The notes beneath the pieces were generated by a model. It had not been told where the DNA came from and made no database searches. It was given only the letters and a program-made list of their open reading frames with translations. DNA of 64,000 nucleotides from the NCBI GenBank assembly GCA_944393245.1, contig CALXZM010000001.1:1-64000 (forward strand), read 5' to 3'. The position numbers and the translations under genes were made by a program. Shown in pieces: positions 1-8,624 of this stretch; position 1 is the first letter of the stretch, and each line of letters opens with the position of its first letter. This DNA is from an uncultured Alphaproteobacteria bacterium. GTDB lineage: Bacteria > Pseudomonadota > Alphaproteobacteria > Rs-D84.

Positions 1-320
1 AACACCCTTTGTTACTTTTTATCTTATGCTTGAAGAGATAAGTCCCCAAACACATAAATAACAAATTTAATGAGTTTTCAAGCTTAGTTGATTCTTGTCT
101 TTGATTGAATTATCACATTCGTGATTACTCTATCAGAAAGATTTTTGAGATTACGATGTTCAACAAATCAAAACCTTGCATTTATGCAAAATTTTAATTT
201 GCGACATAAAAACCGATTAACAATGTATTGCTAATAAAAGCAGATTCCGACGATATTCGACAGAACATCTGGAATCAAAGATAATTGAATATCTTTGATT
301 CCAACCTCATCAAAATTTCA
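1..320. other. rRNA operon spacer downstream of tRNA-Ile
   Basis: AT-rich spacer that follows tRNA-Ile in the direction of transcription (minus strand). I see no tRNA-Ala, no 23S sequence and no convincing ORF. The only structure is a perfect 13-bp inverted repeat (271-283 with 290-302, 6-base loop). It is not followed by a T-tract on the minus strand, so it looks like a processing or spacer hairpin rather than a terminator. 23S and 5S would be expected beyond the left edge, but this cannot be seen. Confidence 0.6.
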
Positions 321-397
321 TGGTGGGTCAGGAAGAACTCGAATCTTCGACCTCCGCTGTATCAGAGCGGCATTCTAACCAACTGAACTACTGACCC
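321..397 (-). tRNA. tRNA-Ile (anticodon GAT)
   Basis: The minus strand folds as a full cloverleaf of 77 nt. The acceptor stem GGGTCAG pairs with CTGACCC, the anticodon loop CTGATAC contains GAT (361-363 on the plus strand as ATC), the T-arm contains TTCGAGT, and CCA is encoded at the 3' end. It lies about 130 bases behind the 16S 3' end, as in standard bacterial rRNA operons, where tRNA-Ile sits in the 16S-23S spacer. Confidence 0.97.
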
Positions 398-461
398 AAG
401 ATATCCGGTTACGAAATTATCTGATTCAAATAGTTCCGCTGATACCAGAATTATTGCACAT

Positions 462-494
462 TTCAAAAAGAGATGTTCAGACAGTCGCATTTGG
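462..494 (-). other. 16S processing stem, 3' arm
   Basis: Pairs with 2194-2226 on the other side of 16S. In the minus-strand RNA 31 of 33 positions pair, counting G-U wobbles. Such long stems closing the 16S precursor are normal RNase III targets. The match between two segments 1.7 kb apart is seen directly; the role is inferred from known rRNA operons. Confidence 0.85.
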
Positions 495-498
495 ATTG

Positions 499-518
499 AC
501 CGTTTTCGTGAAAACGGT
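499..518 (-). other. Hairpin just after 16S
   Basis: Perfect 8-bp inverted repeat ACCGTTTT / AAAACGGT with a 4-base loop, between the 16S 3' end and the processing stem. It is probably part of the pre-16S trailer structure. There is no T-tract on the minus strand, so it is not a terminator. Confidence 0.6.
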
Positions 519-527
519 TTTCTCTAT

Positions 528-2030
<1,503 letters not shown>

Positions 2031-2071
2031 AAAAAACCTGTTAGTAAGCCCTGTGCATAAACAAACCTGAC

Positions 2072-2100
2072 ATTATAATCAGTTCGTCTTTACATAACAA
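2072..2100 (-). promoter_or_regulatory. Possible second rRNA promoter
   Basis: On the minus strand TTGTTA, a 17-base spacer and TATAAT, just 40 bases before 16S. The sequence is good, but the position lies inside the pre-16S leader and inside the processing stem, so a transcript from here could not form that stem. It may be fortuitous. Confidence 0.3.
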
Positions 2101-2193
2101 TAAATTCGCAAGACAAGTTTTAACGAGGTTTATATGTAAACCTACTACCTGTCCAGGATATGCACATTTGACTTAGTCAAAGTTTGGATATTT

Positions 2194-2226
2194 CCAAATT
2201 CAACTGTCTGCACATCCCTTCTTGAA
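2194..2226 (-). other. 16S processing stem, 5' arm
   Basis: Complement of 462-494 (see there). It lies in the rRNA leader between the promoter at 2361-2389 and the 16S 5' end. Confidence 0.85.
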
Positions 2227-2360
2227 TTTTGATGAGCTGCTTTTATTCACAATGTTTGCGTGTTTAACGAAACCCTTTTTCCATTGGTCGTTCCGTTAAC
2301 CGCAGAAATTTCAGGGGTTGAGATTTGTTTTTGAACTGTTCCCAACTTGAAAGCCCGCAT

Positions 2361-2389
2361 AGTATGCGCACAATCTTGGAAAAAGTCAA
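2361..2389 (-). promoter_or_regulatory. rRNA operon promoter
   Basis: Minus strand: TTGACT, 17-base spacer, CATACT, followed by the G+C-rich run GCGGGC where transcription would begin near 2354. A near-consensus -35 together with a G+C-rich discriminator is typical of stringently controlled rRNA promoters. The leader to 16S would be about 320 nt. Confidence 0.75.
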
Positions 2390-2785
2390 GCGATTTGTTG
2401 AAAATAATTTTGAAAAAATTCGAAAAAACTGTTTATTTCAGAAAAAAATGCCAGAAATCCGCCATTTTTAATCTGGAAAAATTTTTCTATTTTTTCTTTT
2501 TTTATCGCAAAGTTTCAATAAACACGATTCGCAATGCGGTAAAAATCTGATTCGTTATATGCCTTTTTATCAATTTTTGGCTTTATTTTTTAACGATTCG
2601 TTATTTTCTGAACAAAAAGCAGACTGTGCGCCGTTGATTGACGTGTTTCAATTCGGCGGGTTCAGTTATATATATAGGAAAATCGCACTTGTTTTCAAGG
2701 TCACATACAAAAAACTTTTTAAAATTAGCCCACTTTGTGCAAATTTGTATTCAAAACAGGCTTTTTTTGTGATATTATTCAAGGT
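2390..2785. other. AT-rich divergent intergenic region
   Basis: Separates the rRNA promoter from the gene starting at 2786. Open frames here lack ribosome binding sites and coding character. The right end holds an extended -10 element TGA-TATTAT (2770-2778) only seven bases before the ATG at 2786, consistent with leaderless transcription of that gene. Confidence 0.5.
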
Positions 2786-4270
2786 ATGAAAAGCAGAATA
2801 TTTGTTTTTTCGTCCCTGCTGTTATTATGCGGGGCGAATTTTGCCCGCGGTTCCGAATGCATCGGACCGGGATGTTATTCAATTACACCGGCACCAACAC
2901 TGGTACCAATGGGGTCGCAACCAACAGTTTTGGAAATGGGGCCAATGTTTACCGCCCCCGAATCTGTACGCGCCCAGATGCCGCAATTAATTTATCCGCA
3001 ACCGGAACCAATGCAACAGGTTAAATTACTGTCCATTAAACCGGTGCCAGATGACAATCGCGAACCGGTATGGGATGGAACAGTTGGTCAATACGACCCG
3101 CGCGGATACGACAAAACCGTCGATTGGCGCGATGGCGTGCCCATTTGGGACGATTCTGTTTCCAGTTACAAGTACAAGGATTATACCGATTGGTTCCTGC
3201 AACCAATGCCGGAATTATATATTCGCGAATCAGACAATCCGACCCAACCGGTCGCAACAATTGTGGCGCAAAATCCAAAAAATGATGATGAAATCAATAT
3301 TGTGGATTTGTACCGGCAAAATATGGCCGATGCGGCCGCAACCCGCGCCAGAATAGAAAATTTATTAAGACCCCAAAAACCAACAGAAAATCTGTGGGTA
3401 AATGATGGCGTTGATACGGCGCAAAATGACACAACCGAATCAGATACCGCAATTGTCGCGGATGTGACAGATAATGTCACGGTTGACGACACATTCGTTG
3501 ACACAGATATAGAAACCGTAACAACACAACAAAATGTTACAACCGTGGACAATGCGAATATTCAGCAAAATAATTTCCCAGCGAATATTCAAAGAATAGC
3601 ATTGCCGGCACCACGTCCGGAATACACGGCCCAGGATTTAACCGAATTGGTAACGGTTACATTCGGGCGCGCCGACGGTTGCCCATTCGAATCGGAAACA
3701 GAATGTCAAATATGGCGCAGAAAGCCGATTATTCGTGAAACAGTTTCACCACGCAGTCCGCGTATACGCCCTGATAAACTGGCGGAATTTATTGCGGCCG
3801 CGCGGTGCGATAAAAACATTACCGCAAATAATCCATTGGCGGCACCATTGCTGGAACGGTACAAGATGTTAATGGCATCTGCAAATGCATGCTGTACAGA
3901 CGGAATGGCATATTCATTAAAACAGGCCGGCGCATCAGACGGATTAATTTACAAATTTCTGGCTGATGATGCGAATTTCTATGGATTTGGCGCACGCTGT
4001 TTGATGACAACCGATGCGGAATTGGATGAAAAGTATCCAAACACAGCAACGGCGGCCGTTGTGGCGGACGTCAGAAATGGTTGCCTGTGCCGTGGCAGTC
4101 AGTGGTTCCGTGCTATGCTGGCGCCATTTGAACAAGCGTACAAGGCATTTCCTGAATTTAAAAAATATAAATTCAATTATACATATATCGATGGTTTGCA
4201 ACGTGAAATCACAGTATCGGTAAATAACGATGTGCAAAATGTATTAAATCAATTGGCCGTATGCCCATAA
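2786..4270 (+). CDS. Secreted protein of unknown function
   Basis: 494 residues. The start chosen is the ATG that opens a clear signal peptide (Lys-Ser-Arg, hydrophobic core, cleavage near Ala-Arg-Gly at about residue 22); an in-frame ATG 51 bases upstream would destroy it. The mature protein begins with a small Cys pair, then a Pro-rich stretch to about residue 150, an acidic Thr/Asp/Val-rich linker (about 190-260) and a C-terminal domain with eight Cys, including CC and CLC. I do not recognise a family. The -10 element lies 7 bases before ATG, so the mRNA may be leaderless. It ends at its own terminator. Probably a periplasmic or surface protein. Confidence 0.8.
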   Translation: MKSRIFVFSSLLLLCGANFARGSECIGPGCYSITPAPTLVPMGSQPTVLEMGPMFTAPESVRAQMPQLIYPQPEPMQQVKLLSIKPVPDDNREPVWDGTVGQYDPRGYDKTVDWRDGVPIWDDSVSSYKYKDYTDWFLQPMPELYIRESDNPTQPVATIVAQNPKNDDEINIVDLYRQNMADAAATRARIENLLRPQKPTENLWVNDGVDTAQNDTTESDTAIVADVTDNVTVDDTFVDTDIETVTTQQNVTTVDNANIQQNNFPANIQRIALPAPRPEYTAQDLTELVTVTFGRADGCPFESETECQIWRRKPIIRETVSPRSPRIRPDKLAEFIAAARCDKNITANNPLAAPLLERYKMLMASANACCTDGMAYSLKQAGASDGLIYKFLADDANFYGFGARCLMTTDAELDEKYPNTATAAVVADVRNGCLCRGSQWFRAMLAPFEQAYKAFPEFKKYKFNYTYIDGLQREITVSVNNDVQNVLNQLAVCP

Positions 4271-4294
4271 AAAACGCCCACACGGGCGTTTTTT
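4269..4294 (+). terminator. Intrinsic terminator after 2786 gene
   Basis: Stem CGCCC/GGGCG extended by A/T pairs, 4-base loop, followed by a run of T. It overlaps the stop codon of the upstream gene. Confidence 0.85.
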
Positions 4295-4324
4295 TAGTTA
4301 ACAAATACCAAACACGAAATATTA

Positions 4325-4564
4325 TTATTTATCCCCATTGTTTTTATTATACCGACGGGCGGACAACATCAGCAATCCGTTATAGAACAAACGATACAGT
4401 ACTGATTCTGGGATTAATTCACGACCGTTTTCATATTTATGTAACTGACGGGATAACAATCCAAGTATTTTTGTTACTTCGTCACGCGTTAATTTTGCCC
4501 TGCGTCGTGCATGATATAATGCATGACCGAAATAATAACTATCAACCAATATTGGTGATGACAT
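4325..4564 (-). CDS. Small XRE-type helix-turn-helix regulator
   Basis: 79 residues, started at the ATG that has AGGGGG a few bases upstream rather than at an earlier ATG without a site. Residues about 15-65 fit a Cro/C1-type HTH: a helix with ALYHARRRAKLTRDEV, the turn, then LSRQLHKYENGRE, which matches the usual recognition helix ending in YENG. There is no other domain. Such solitary domains usually repress their own or neighbouring promoters. It reads away from the surface-protein remnant at 4620 and may have regulated that locus, but no operator can be assigned. Confidence 0.8.
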   Translation of the reverse strand: MSSPILVDSYYFGHALYHARRRAKLTRDEVTKILGLLSRQLHKYENGRELIPESVLYRLFYNGLLMLSARRYNKNNGDK

Positions 4565-4585
4565 AATGTTCCCCCTTTGTTTAAT

Positions 4586-4617
4586 AAAAAACACCGCCCA
4601 ATTGGGCGGTGTTTTTT
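4586..4617 (-). terminator. Terminator behind surface-gene remnant
   Basis: Near-perfect stem AAAACACCGCCC / GGGCGGTGTTTT with T/A tracts on both sides, so it could work in both directions. It starts 3 bases after the stop codon of the minus-strand remnant 4620-4712, where a terminator of the former gene would be expected. The core CACCGCC/GGCGGTG recurs in other terminators of the window. Confidence 0.75.
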
Positions 4618-4619
4618 AT

Positions 4620-4712
4620 TTAATTCTCGTAATAACAATTTCCACCGGTAATTGTGGCGGTACCAGTGTCATCGACAACAGTGCGCCCATTTGGGATATA
4701 ACATTTGGTGGT
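4620..4712 (-). pseudogene. C-terminal remnant of a surface-protein gene
   Basis: On the minus strand an open frame of about 30 codons reads CYIPNGRT, then a Val/Asp/Thr stretch with GT, then CYYEN and a stop. The neighbouring intact gene (4861-5709) ends in the same layout: CYIP, about 11 residues to GT, then C-H-Y and a short acidic tail. The frame is closed by TAA just upstream, so only the last piece of a paralogue survives. Its terminator is still in place at 4586-4617. Similarity is judged by eye. Confidence 0.55.
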
Positions 4713-4733
4713 TTAAAAACAGTAAAAATATGA

Positions 4734-4763
4734 TTGACTGGGGCTGGAAAATGCGGCTAGAAT
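4734..4763 (+). promoter_or_regulatory. Promoter upstream of 4861 gene
   Basis: TTGACT, 18-base spacer, TAGAAT. Transcription would start near 4770, immediately before the hairpin at 4774-4811, so the hairpin lies at the very 5' end of the transcript. Confidence 0.6.
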
Positions 4764-4773
4764 AGAACCAAAC

Positions 4774-4816
4774 AAATGCCTAATGCAAACCACCGATTGT
4801 ATTAGGCATTTTTATT
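4774..4816 (+). terminator. Leader terminator or attenuator hairpin
   Basis: Inverted repeat AAATGCCTAAT / ATTAGGCATTT (11 bp, 16-base loop) followed by a T-rich run. It sits between a promoter and the gene at 4861, so it would end most transcripts early. A ten-codon frame (ATG at 4777, peptide MPNANHRLY) lies within the stem-loop. A leader-peptide attenuator or a short RNA are both possible. Confidence 0.5.
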
Positions 4817-4860
4817 TTTGTAAAAACCCCGGATTTCTGCATTTTTAATTCTCCCCTTTT

Positions 4861-5709
4861 GTGCCTAATCCAAACGGTCAATTGTGTGCGGTTGTTTTGG
4901 TTGGAATTGGGGTTACATCAACCGCGTTTGGGGCGGTATCTGTTACAGACGCTGGTGAAAATGCTAATTTTACGTGCACTTTGTATTCAAATACATCCAG
5001 TGCATTATCTGGATTTACACCGGATCAATATTTGACACCACAAACAGATACAACGGGATGTAGTATGTCTACCAAATTTTTGAATTATATTTCAAGAAAT
5101 GTAGGTAACATGAGTCAGGTAACTAAACTATATAAACAATACTGTACCTCTTGTTCGTCTGGGTACAAACTGACCGAAGTAACAGACGTTGATAGGTCTG
5201 ACTGTAAAGTTACATGGACATATTGTAAAGCATACTGTGAAGGTCTGGCGTGCGAGGGTAAAACATCCTGGACCAATGTTATCGGTAAAAATTATCAAAC
5301 ACGTTGTAACACCAGCACCAACAAATGTGAATATCGATGTAAATCCAATTATTATAATGCAGGTGGTGCGATGATGTTTGGCAGTCCCCCAAATTGCAAG
5401 GCCTGCCCCGCACATGCGACTTGTACAGACCCGGATTCTCCGCCATGTTGTGACGGTGGGTATTATTTAATTGATCACAACTATGAAGAAGTTGCTGGTG
5501 GTGTAACAGTTATGCGTGCCAAGGATTACGAATGTCCGCGTTGTCCATCGATTGGTGGTGTATATGGAACAAGCCCATGGGTGTGTTATCCCGACCCACC
5601 AAAGCCGTCGTTTATAACCGCGTGTTATATACCGTTAAACACAAATATAACAGTGACCGAGGGTACATTTCAATTCACCCAAGATTGCCATTATACCGAA
5701 GATGAATAG
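4861..5709 (+). CDS. Secreted Cys-rich surface protein
   Basis: 282 residues from a GTG codon without a clear Shine-Dalgarno site. The N-terminus has a hydrophobic stretch (about 8-25) that could be a signal peptide although it lacks the usual Lys/Arg. The rest holds about 30 Cys in CxxC pairs and EGF-like spacing (CTSCSSGYKL, CKACPAHATC, CPRCPS), so a disulfide-bonded extracytoplasmic protein is likely. The family is not recognised. The first 27 bases repeat, imperfectly, those at 4777-4803, and a C-terminal remnant of a paralogue lies at 4620. The locus looks like a small, recombining surface-gene family. The start codon is the least certain part. Confidence 0.75.
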   Translation: MPNPNGQLCAVVLVGIGVTSTAFGAVSVTDAGENANFTCTLYSNTSSALSGFTPDQYLTPQTDTTGCSMSTKFLNYISRNVGNMSQVTKLYKQYCTSCSSGYKLTEVTDVDRSDCKVTWTYCKAYCEGLACEGKTSWTNVIGKNYQTRCNTSTNKCEYRCKSNYYNAGGAMMFGSPPNCKACPAHATCTDPDSPPCCDGGYYLIDHNYEEVAGGVTVMRAKDYECPRCPSIGGVYGTSPWVCYPDPPKPSFITACYIPLNTNITVTEGTFQFTQDCHYTEDE

Positions 5710-5710
5710 T

Positions 5711-5738
5711 AAAAATCGGGGCATTCGCCCCGATTTTT
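5711..5738 (+). terminator. Convergent bidirectional terminator
   Basis: Stem AAAAATCGGGGC / GCCCCGATTTTT with a 4-base loop between two convergent genes; A- and T-tracts allow it to work both ways. Confidence 0.9.
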
Positions 5739-5739
5739 A

Positions 5740-6519
5740 TTATCGCATATATGGATTATAAACGTTACGATTCTGGTTTTGCAGGGTTTCTATATTCTGG
5801 GTGATGCAAACGCGCATTAAATTCACGCAGTCTGTCATAGTTTGACGATTGTTGGTTTGAAATGCGGTCTGGCATGTTTGGGTTGTTTTACACAATGGCG
5901 CAGACATAGTTTTTGTAACCTGTTTATTATTTTCCGTTACGGTACAACTGGACTTATCCAATTTATCGTACATTTGTAATGCCGTTAAATCTGTTTCAAT
6001 CTGGCGTTTTGCGGCACCAATATCAGAACTGTTAATGGCATTTGTAATACGTTCCAGGTTGCGCGACAGGCAATTCATAACATCATCGGTCAATCCCGCA
6101 GTCATGCAATTTTCAGCACCCGCAACCCCATTATTGCCAGTAATTGAACCATACGATGACCCAGAATCAGACGAAGATGCACCGGCAACTTCCAGTTGCG
6201 ATGTTAAAATTTCGCGTTCCAATTGGGTTTTTAGCCTGCTTAATGTGGCGTCCAGGTATTGATACTGTTTATACATCTGTTGCATCATTATGGTGGATTT
6301 TAACGCAACAACGTCACGCATGGCCTGTTTAACAGATGCACTGTCCTGATTTGTTGTTTTGCCAATATTGTAAACATGCGTACTGCATAATGCCAATTCA
6401 GGCGTGATATAATTATTGTCCGCGTTATCACAACCGTTACTGGACGCAGCAAAAACATCATTGGACAGAATTGCTGTGCCGAATAAAACAACTGTTAAAA
6501 TGCCACATTTTGATTTCAT
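5740..6519 (-). CDS. Secreted helical protein, unknown function
   Basis: 259 residues with a signal peptide (MKSKCGILTVVLFGTAIL..., cleavage near VFA-A at about residue 25). Residues about 60-120 form a long predicted helix or coiled coil rich in Gln, Met, Lys and Leu; a Ser/Gly-rich linker follows, then a second helical half with paired Cys. The start overlaps the stop of the upstream gene by 4 bases (ATGA), so translation is coupled and the two products probably act together. Size and helical build are in the range of T4SS VirB5-type pilus-tip proteins, but no diagnostic motif is visible and I do not assign it. Confidence 0.75.
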   Translation of the reverse strand: MKSKCGILTVVLFGTAILSNDVFAASSNGCDNADNNYITPELALCSTHVYNIGKTTNQDSASVKQAMRDVVALKSTIMMQQMYKQYQYLDATLSRLKTQLEREILTSQLEVAGASSSDSGSSYGSITGNNGVAGAENCMTAGLTDDVMNCLSRNLERITNAINSSDIGAAKRQIETDLTALQMYDKLDKSSCTVTENNKQVTKTMSAPLCKTTQTCQTAFQTNNRQTMTDCVNLMRVCITQNIETLQNQNRNVYNPYMR

Positions 6520-8504
6520 ATTTTAATTTTAAAATTATATTCAATGTTATTGTTATTGCACCGTTGGTAAGATGGATTGTATATATCATTACCACATTTA
6601 CACAAACCGTTTAAAAAGTCTGTTGTACCACCCGTTAGCACACACTCAAAACCAGAATAACTAAATCCAGATACGTTTGTTCGATTGCTTGGTGATCTGG
6701 CGGTGTTTTCAGAATCCTTAACGCATTGCAATGTATTATAATCAAATGACAAATCGTCACCATTCAGGCATTTACACACACCGGCCGCATCGTCCCAATC
6801 AGCGAATCTGTCAGACGTAGAATCAGTGCATAAACATTTCATGTATTCTGTACCCTGTACATGACGGCATCTTTCCTGGGCACCATATGTGGATTCACCA
6901 ATCGTACTTGAAATTGGCATCCCGCTTGTTGCTATATCTGCCATTTCCGTTTTATCAACACACACCCTGTCTGGTAATTCCCTTAATCCGGCCAATGTGC
7001 GTAAATCGTTATATGTTTCGGCACCAACCGCACAATATATAATACCATCATCTTCTGGGGTCGTTTGCGAATTTGACCATATATTACTGCCATAATATGT
7101 GGGGGCGTCCTGTTCAATTATGCGTTGCAGTGTTTCAATGTCTATATCCGCCTGCTTTTTACGGTTACGGAACAGGAATGAATTATCCAGGGCCTCGGAC
7201 GCACAACCAACACGAACCTGAACACCACCGGTGCCCGTTTCGGGGTATAACCAATTACGTTGAACCTCTTCTTCACTGGTTAACATTTTTATTAATTGGC
7301 ATCCACCGTCGGACATGGGCACAACCTGGCCCGGTTCGCAATCCGCACCGCCAAACACAGTACCACCACCCGATTCCACTGGAACAGATTTTCCATTTTG
7401 ACAATTTTTAGATGTATAGTGCATAACCTGGCCTTCGGCACACAGGTATTGGCCCCACGCATTGCATGTGCCGTTCAACATCATATAAATATCTGTGATA
7501 TCAACACCAACCGATTGTGCCAAAATTAACCCGTCATACAATTCATCCAACACATCATTGTATGGGTCGAAAAATTCCATTGCCTTGTCTTTAAATACAG
7601 AAACACGTTTTGGGCCGGTGCAATTACTGCCCGTGGAATCGCACCCCGCATATTCAAACGCAGTATTCATTGCGGCCTGGGCACGTTTTAGCGCATTTTC
7701 TGCATTTTCAACCTTGGTCAAAATTTGGCCAGAAATTTGTTCACGCGCCAACAAATCCGCCGATATACCAGCCGCCGCCGCAGATTGTTGGGCCGCGGTC
7801 AACGATGAACCAGATGTTGACGCCGCCGTGTTTGTTGCGGGCGCAGACGTCGTCGTGGCCGTTGCGGTTTGTATCTGGCTGGACACGCTGTTTAACGCGG
7901 CCGCATTTGCAGATGCCGCGTCGGCAATCGCCTGGGCGGTGGCCTGTTGCTGTTGCGCCAGGGCTGCCTGAATCTGGGCCGCAGTATCCGCACTTTGTTG
8001 TTGCATTTGTTGCTGCATCTGGGCCATTTGCTGTTGCATTTGCTGCATTTGTTGGGCACTTTGTTGTGCAGATGCGTTTGCCGCCGCAATTTGTGCGTTC
8101 GCGGCCGCAGTCTGGGCCGCGGCATTGGCATCGGACACCAACTGGGCAGAAATATAATCGATTAAATCATCGCCATATTGATTACATGATGGATTTGACT
8201 GTACACATCCAATAACAATTGGACGTGCAACATCCATTGTACTGCACCCGCCGTTGGCGCACTTTGGTTGTGCACAACGTAAAATTACCGCGTTACAATT
8301 ACCAAAATCCGCAGTTGGCGCAGATGACACCATGTTTGCGCGTGGATTTACATACGCATTCCACATATTGTTGTTTGTCGCGCCAGAATTACCATTAAAT
8401 GCGGTTAAATTACTGCCCGCAGTGGTCGCAACTGGCGATGCCGCATATGCATTTGCACCATATAAAGTCAATGCAAGTAATAAAAATTTTGATAAATGCT
8501 TCAT
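6516..8504 (-). CDS. Large secreted protein with Gln/Ala coiled coil and Cys domains
   Basis: 662 residues, started at the ATG preceded by AAGAGAG and opening a signal peptide (MKHLSKFLLLALTLYGANAYA). Order: a short Cys module near residues 70-100 (C-x6-C-x4-C-x4-C), an Ala/Gln coiled coil with Met-Gln repeats (about 130-210), a Thr/Ala/Ser linker, a second helix, and a Cys-rich C-terminal half with EGF-like spacing (CKCLNGD, CKCGND). The Cys module resembles those in the proteins at 10434 and 36389. It lies in an operon with the 5740 gene. Probably exported and disulfide-bonded; function unknown. Confidence 0.8.
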   Translation of the reverse strand: MKHLSKFLLLALTLYGANAYAASPVATTAGSNLTAFNGNSGATNNNMWNAYVNPRANMVSSAPTADFGNCNAVILRCAQPKCANGGCSTMDVARPIVIGCVQSNPSCNQYGDDLIDYISAQLVSDANAAAQTAAANAQIAAANASAQQSAQQMQQMQQQMAQMQQQMQQQSADTAAQIQAALAQQQQATAQAIADAASANAAALNSVSSQIQTATATTTSAPATNTAASTSGSSLTAAQQSAAAAGISADLLAREQISGQILTKVENAENALKRAQAAMNTAFEYAGCDSTGSNCTGPKRVSVFKDKAMEFFDPYNDVLDELYDGLILAQSVGVDITDIYMMLNGTCNAWGQYLCAEGQVMHYTSKNCQNGKSVPVESGGGTVFGGADCEPGQVVPMSDGGCQLIKMLTSEEEVQRNWLYPETGTGGVQVRVGCASEALDNSFLFRNRKKQADIDIETLQRIIEQDAPTYYGSNIWSNSQTTPEDDGIIYCAVGAETYNDLRTLAGLRELPDRVCVDKTEMADIATSGMPISSTIGESTYGAQERCRHVQGTEYMKCLCTDSTSDRFADWDDAAGVCKCLNGDDLSFDYNTLQCVKDSENTARSPSNRTNVSGFSYSGFECVLTGGTTDFLNGLCKCGNDIYNPSYQRCNNNNIEYNFKIKI

Positions 8505-8586
8505 ATTCTCTCTTGCAGATAATTTTAACACAAAAATTTCAATGTGAAAAGATAAAAATCATTCAATACACTGACTATATAATATG

Positions 8587-8610
8587 TTGACAAAATTATA
8601 TTTTAGTGCA
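8587..8610 (+). promoter_or_regulatory. Promoter of LRR/kinase-like gene
   Basis: Consensus -35 TTGACA at 8587-8592 and an AT-rich -10 (ACAATA or AATAAT) 17-19 bases on, shortly before the ATG at 8625. No Shine-Dalgarno site is seen. Confidence 0.45.
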
Positions 8611-8624
8611 CAATAATAAACAAA

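Noticed and set aside
2347-2789. Two short plus-strand frames upstream of 2786
   Set aside because: They overlap the rRNA promoter region or the next gene, have Phe/Lys-rich AT-driven composition and no ribosome binding site.
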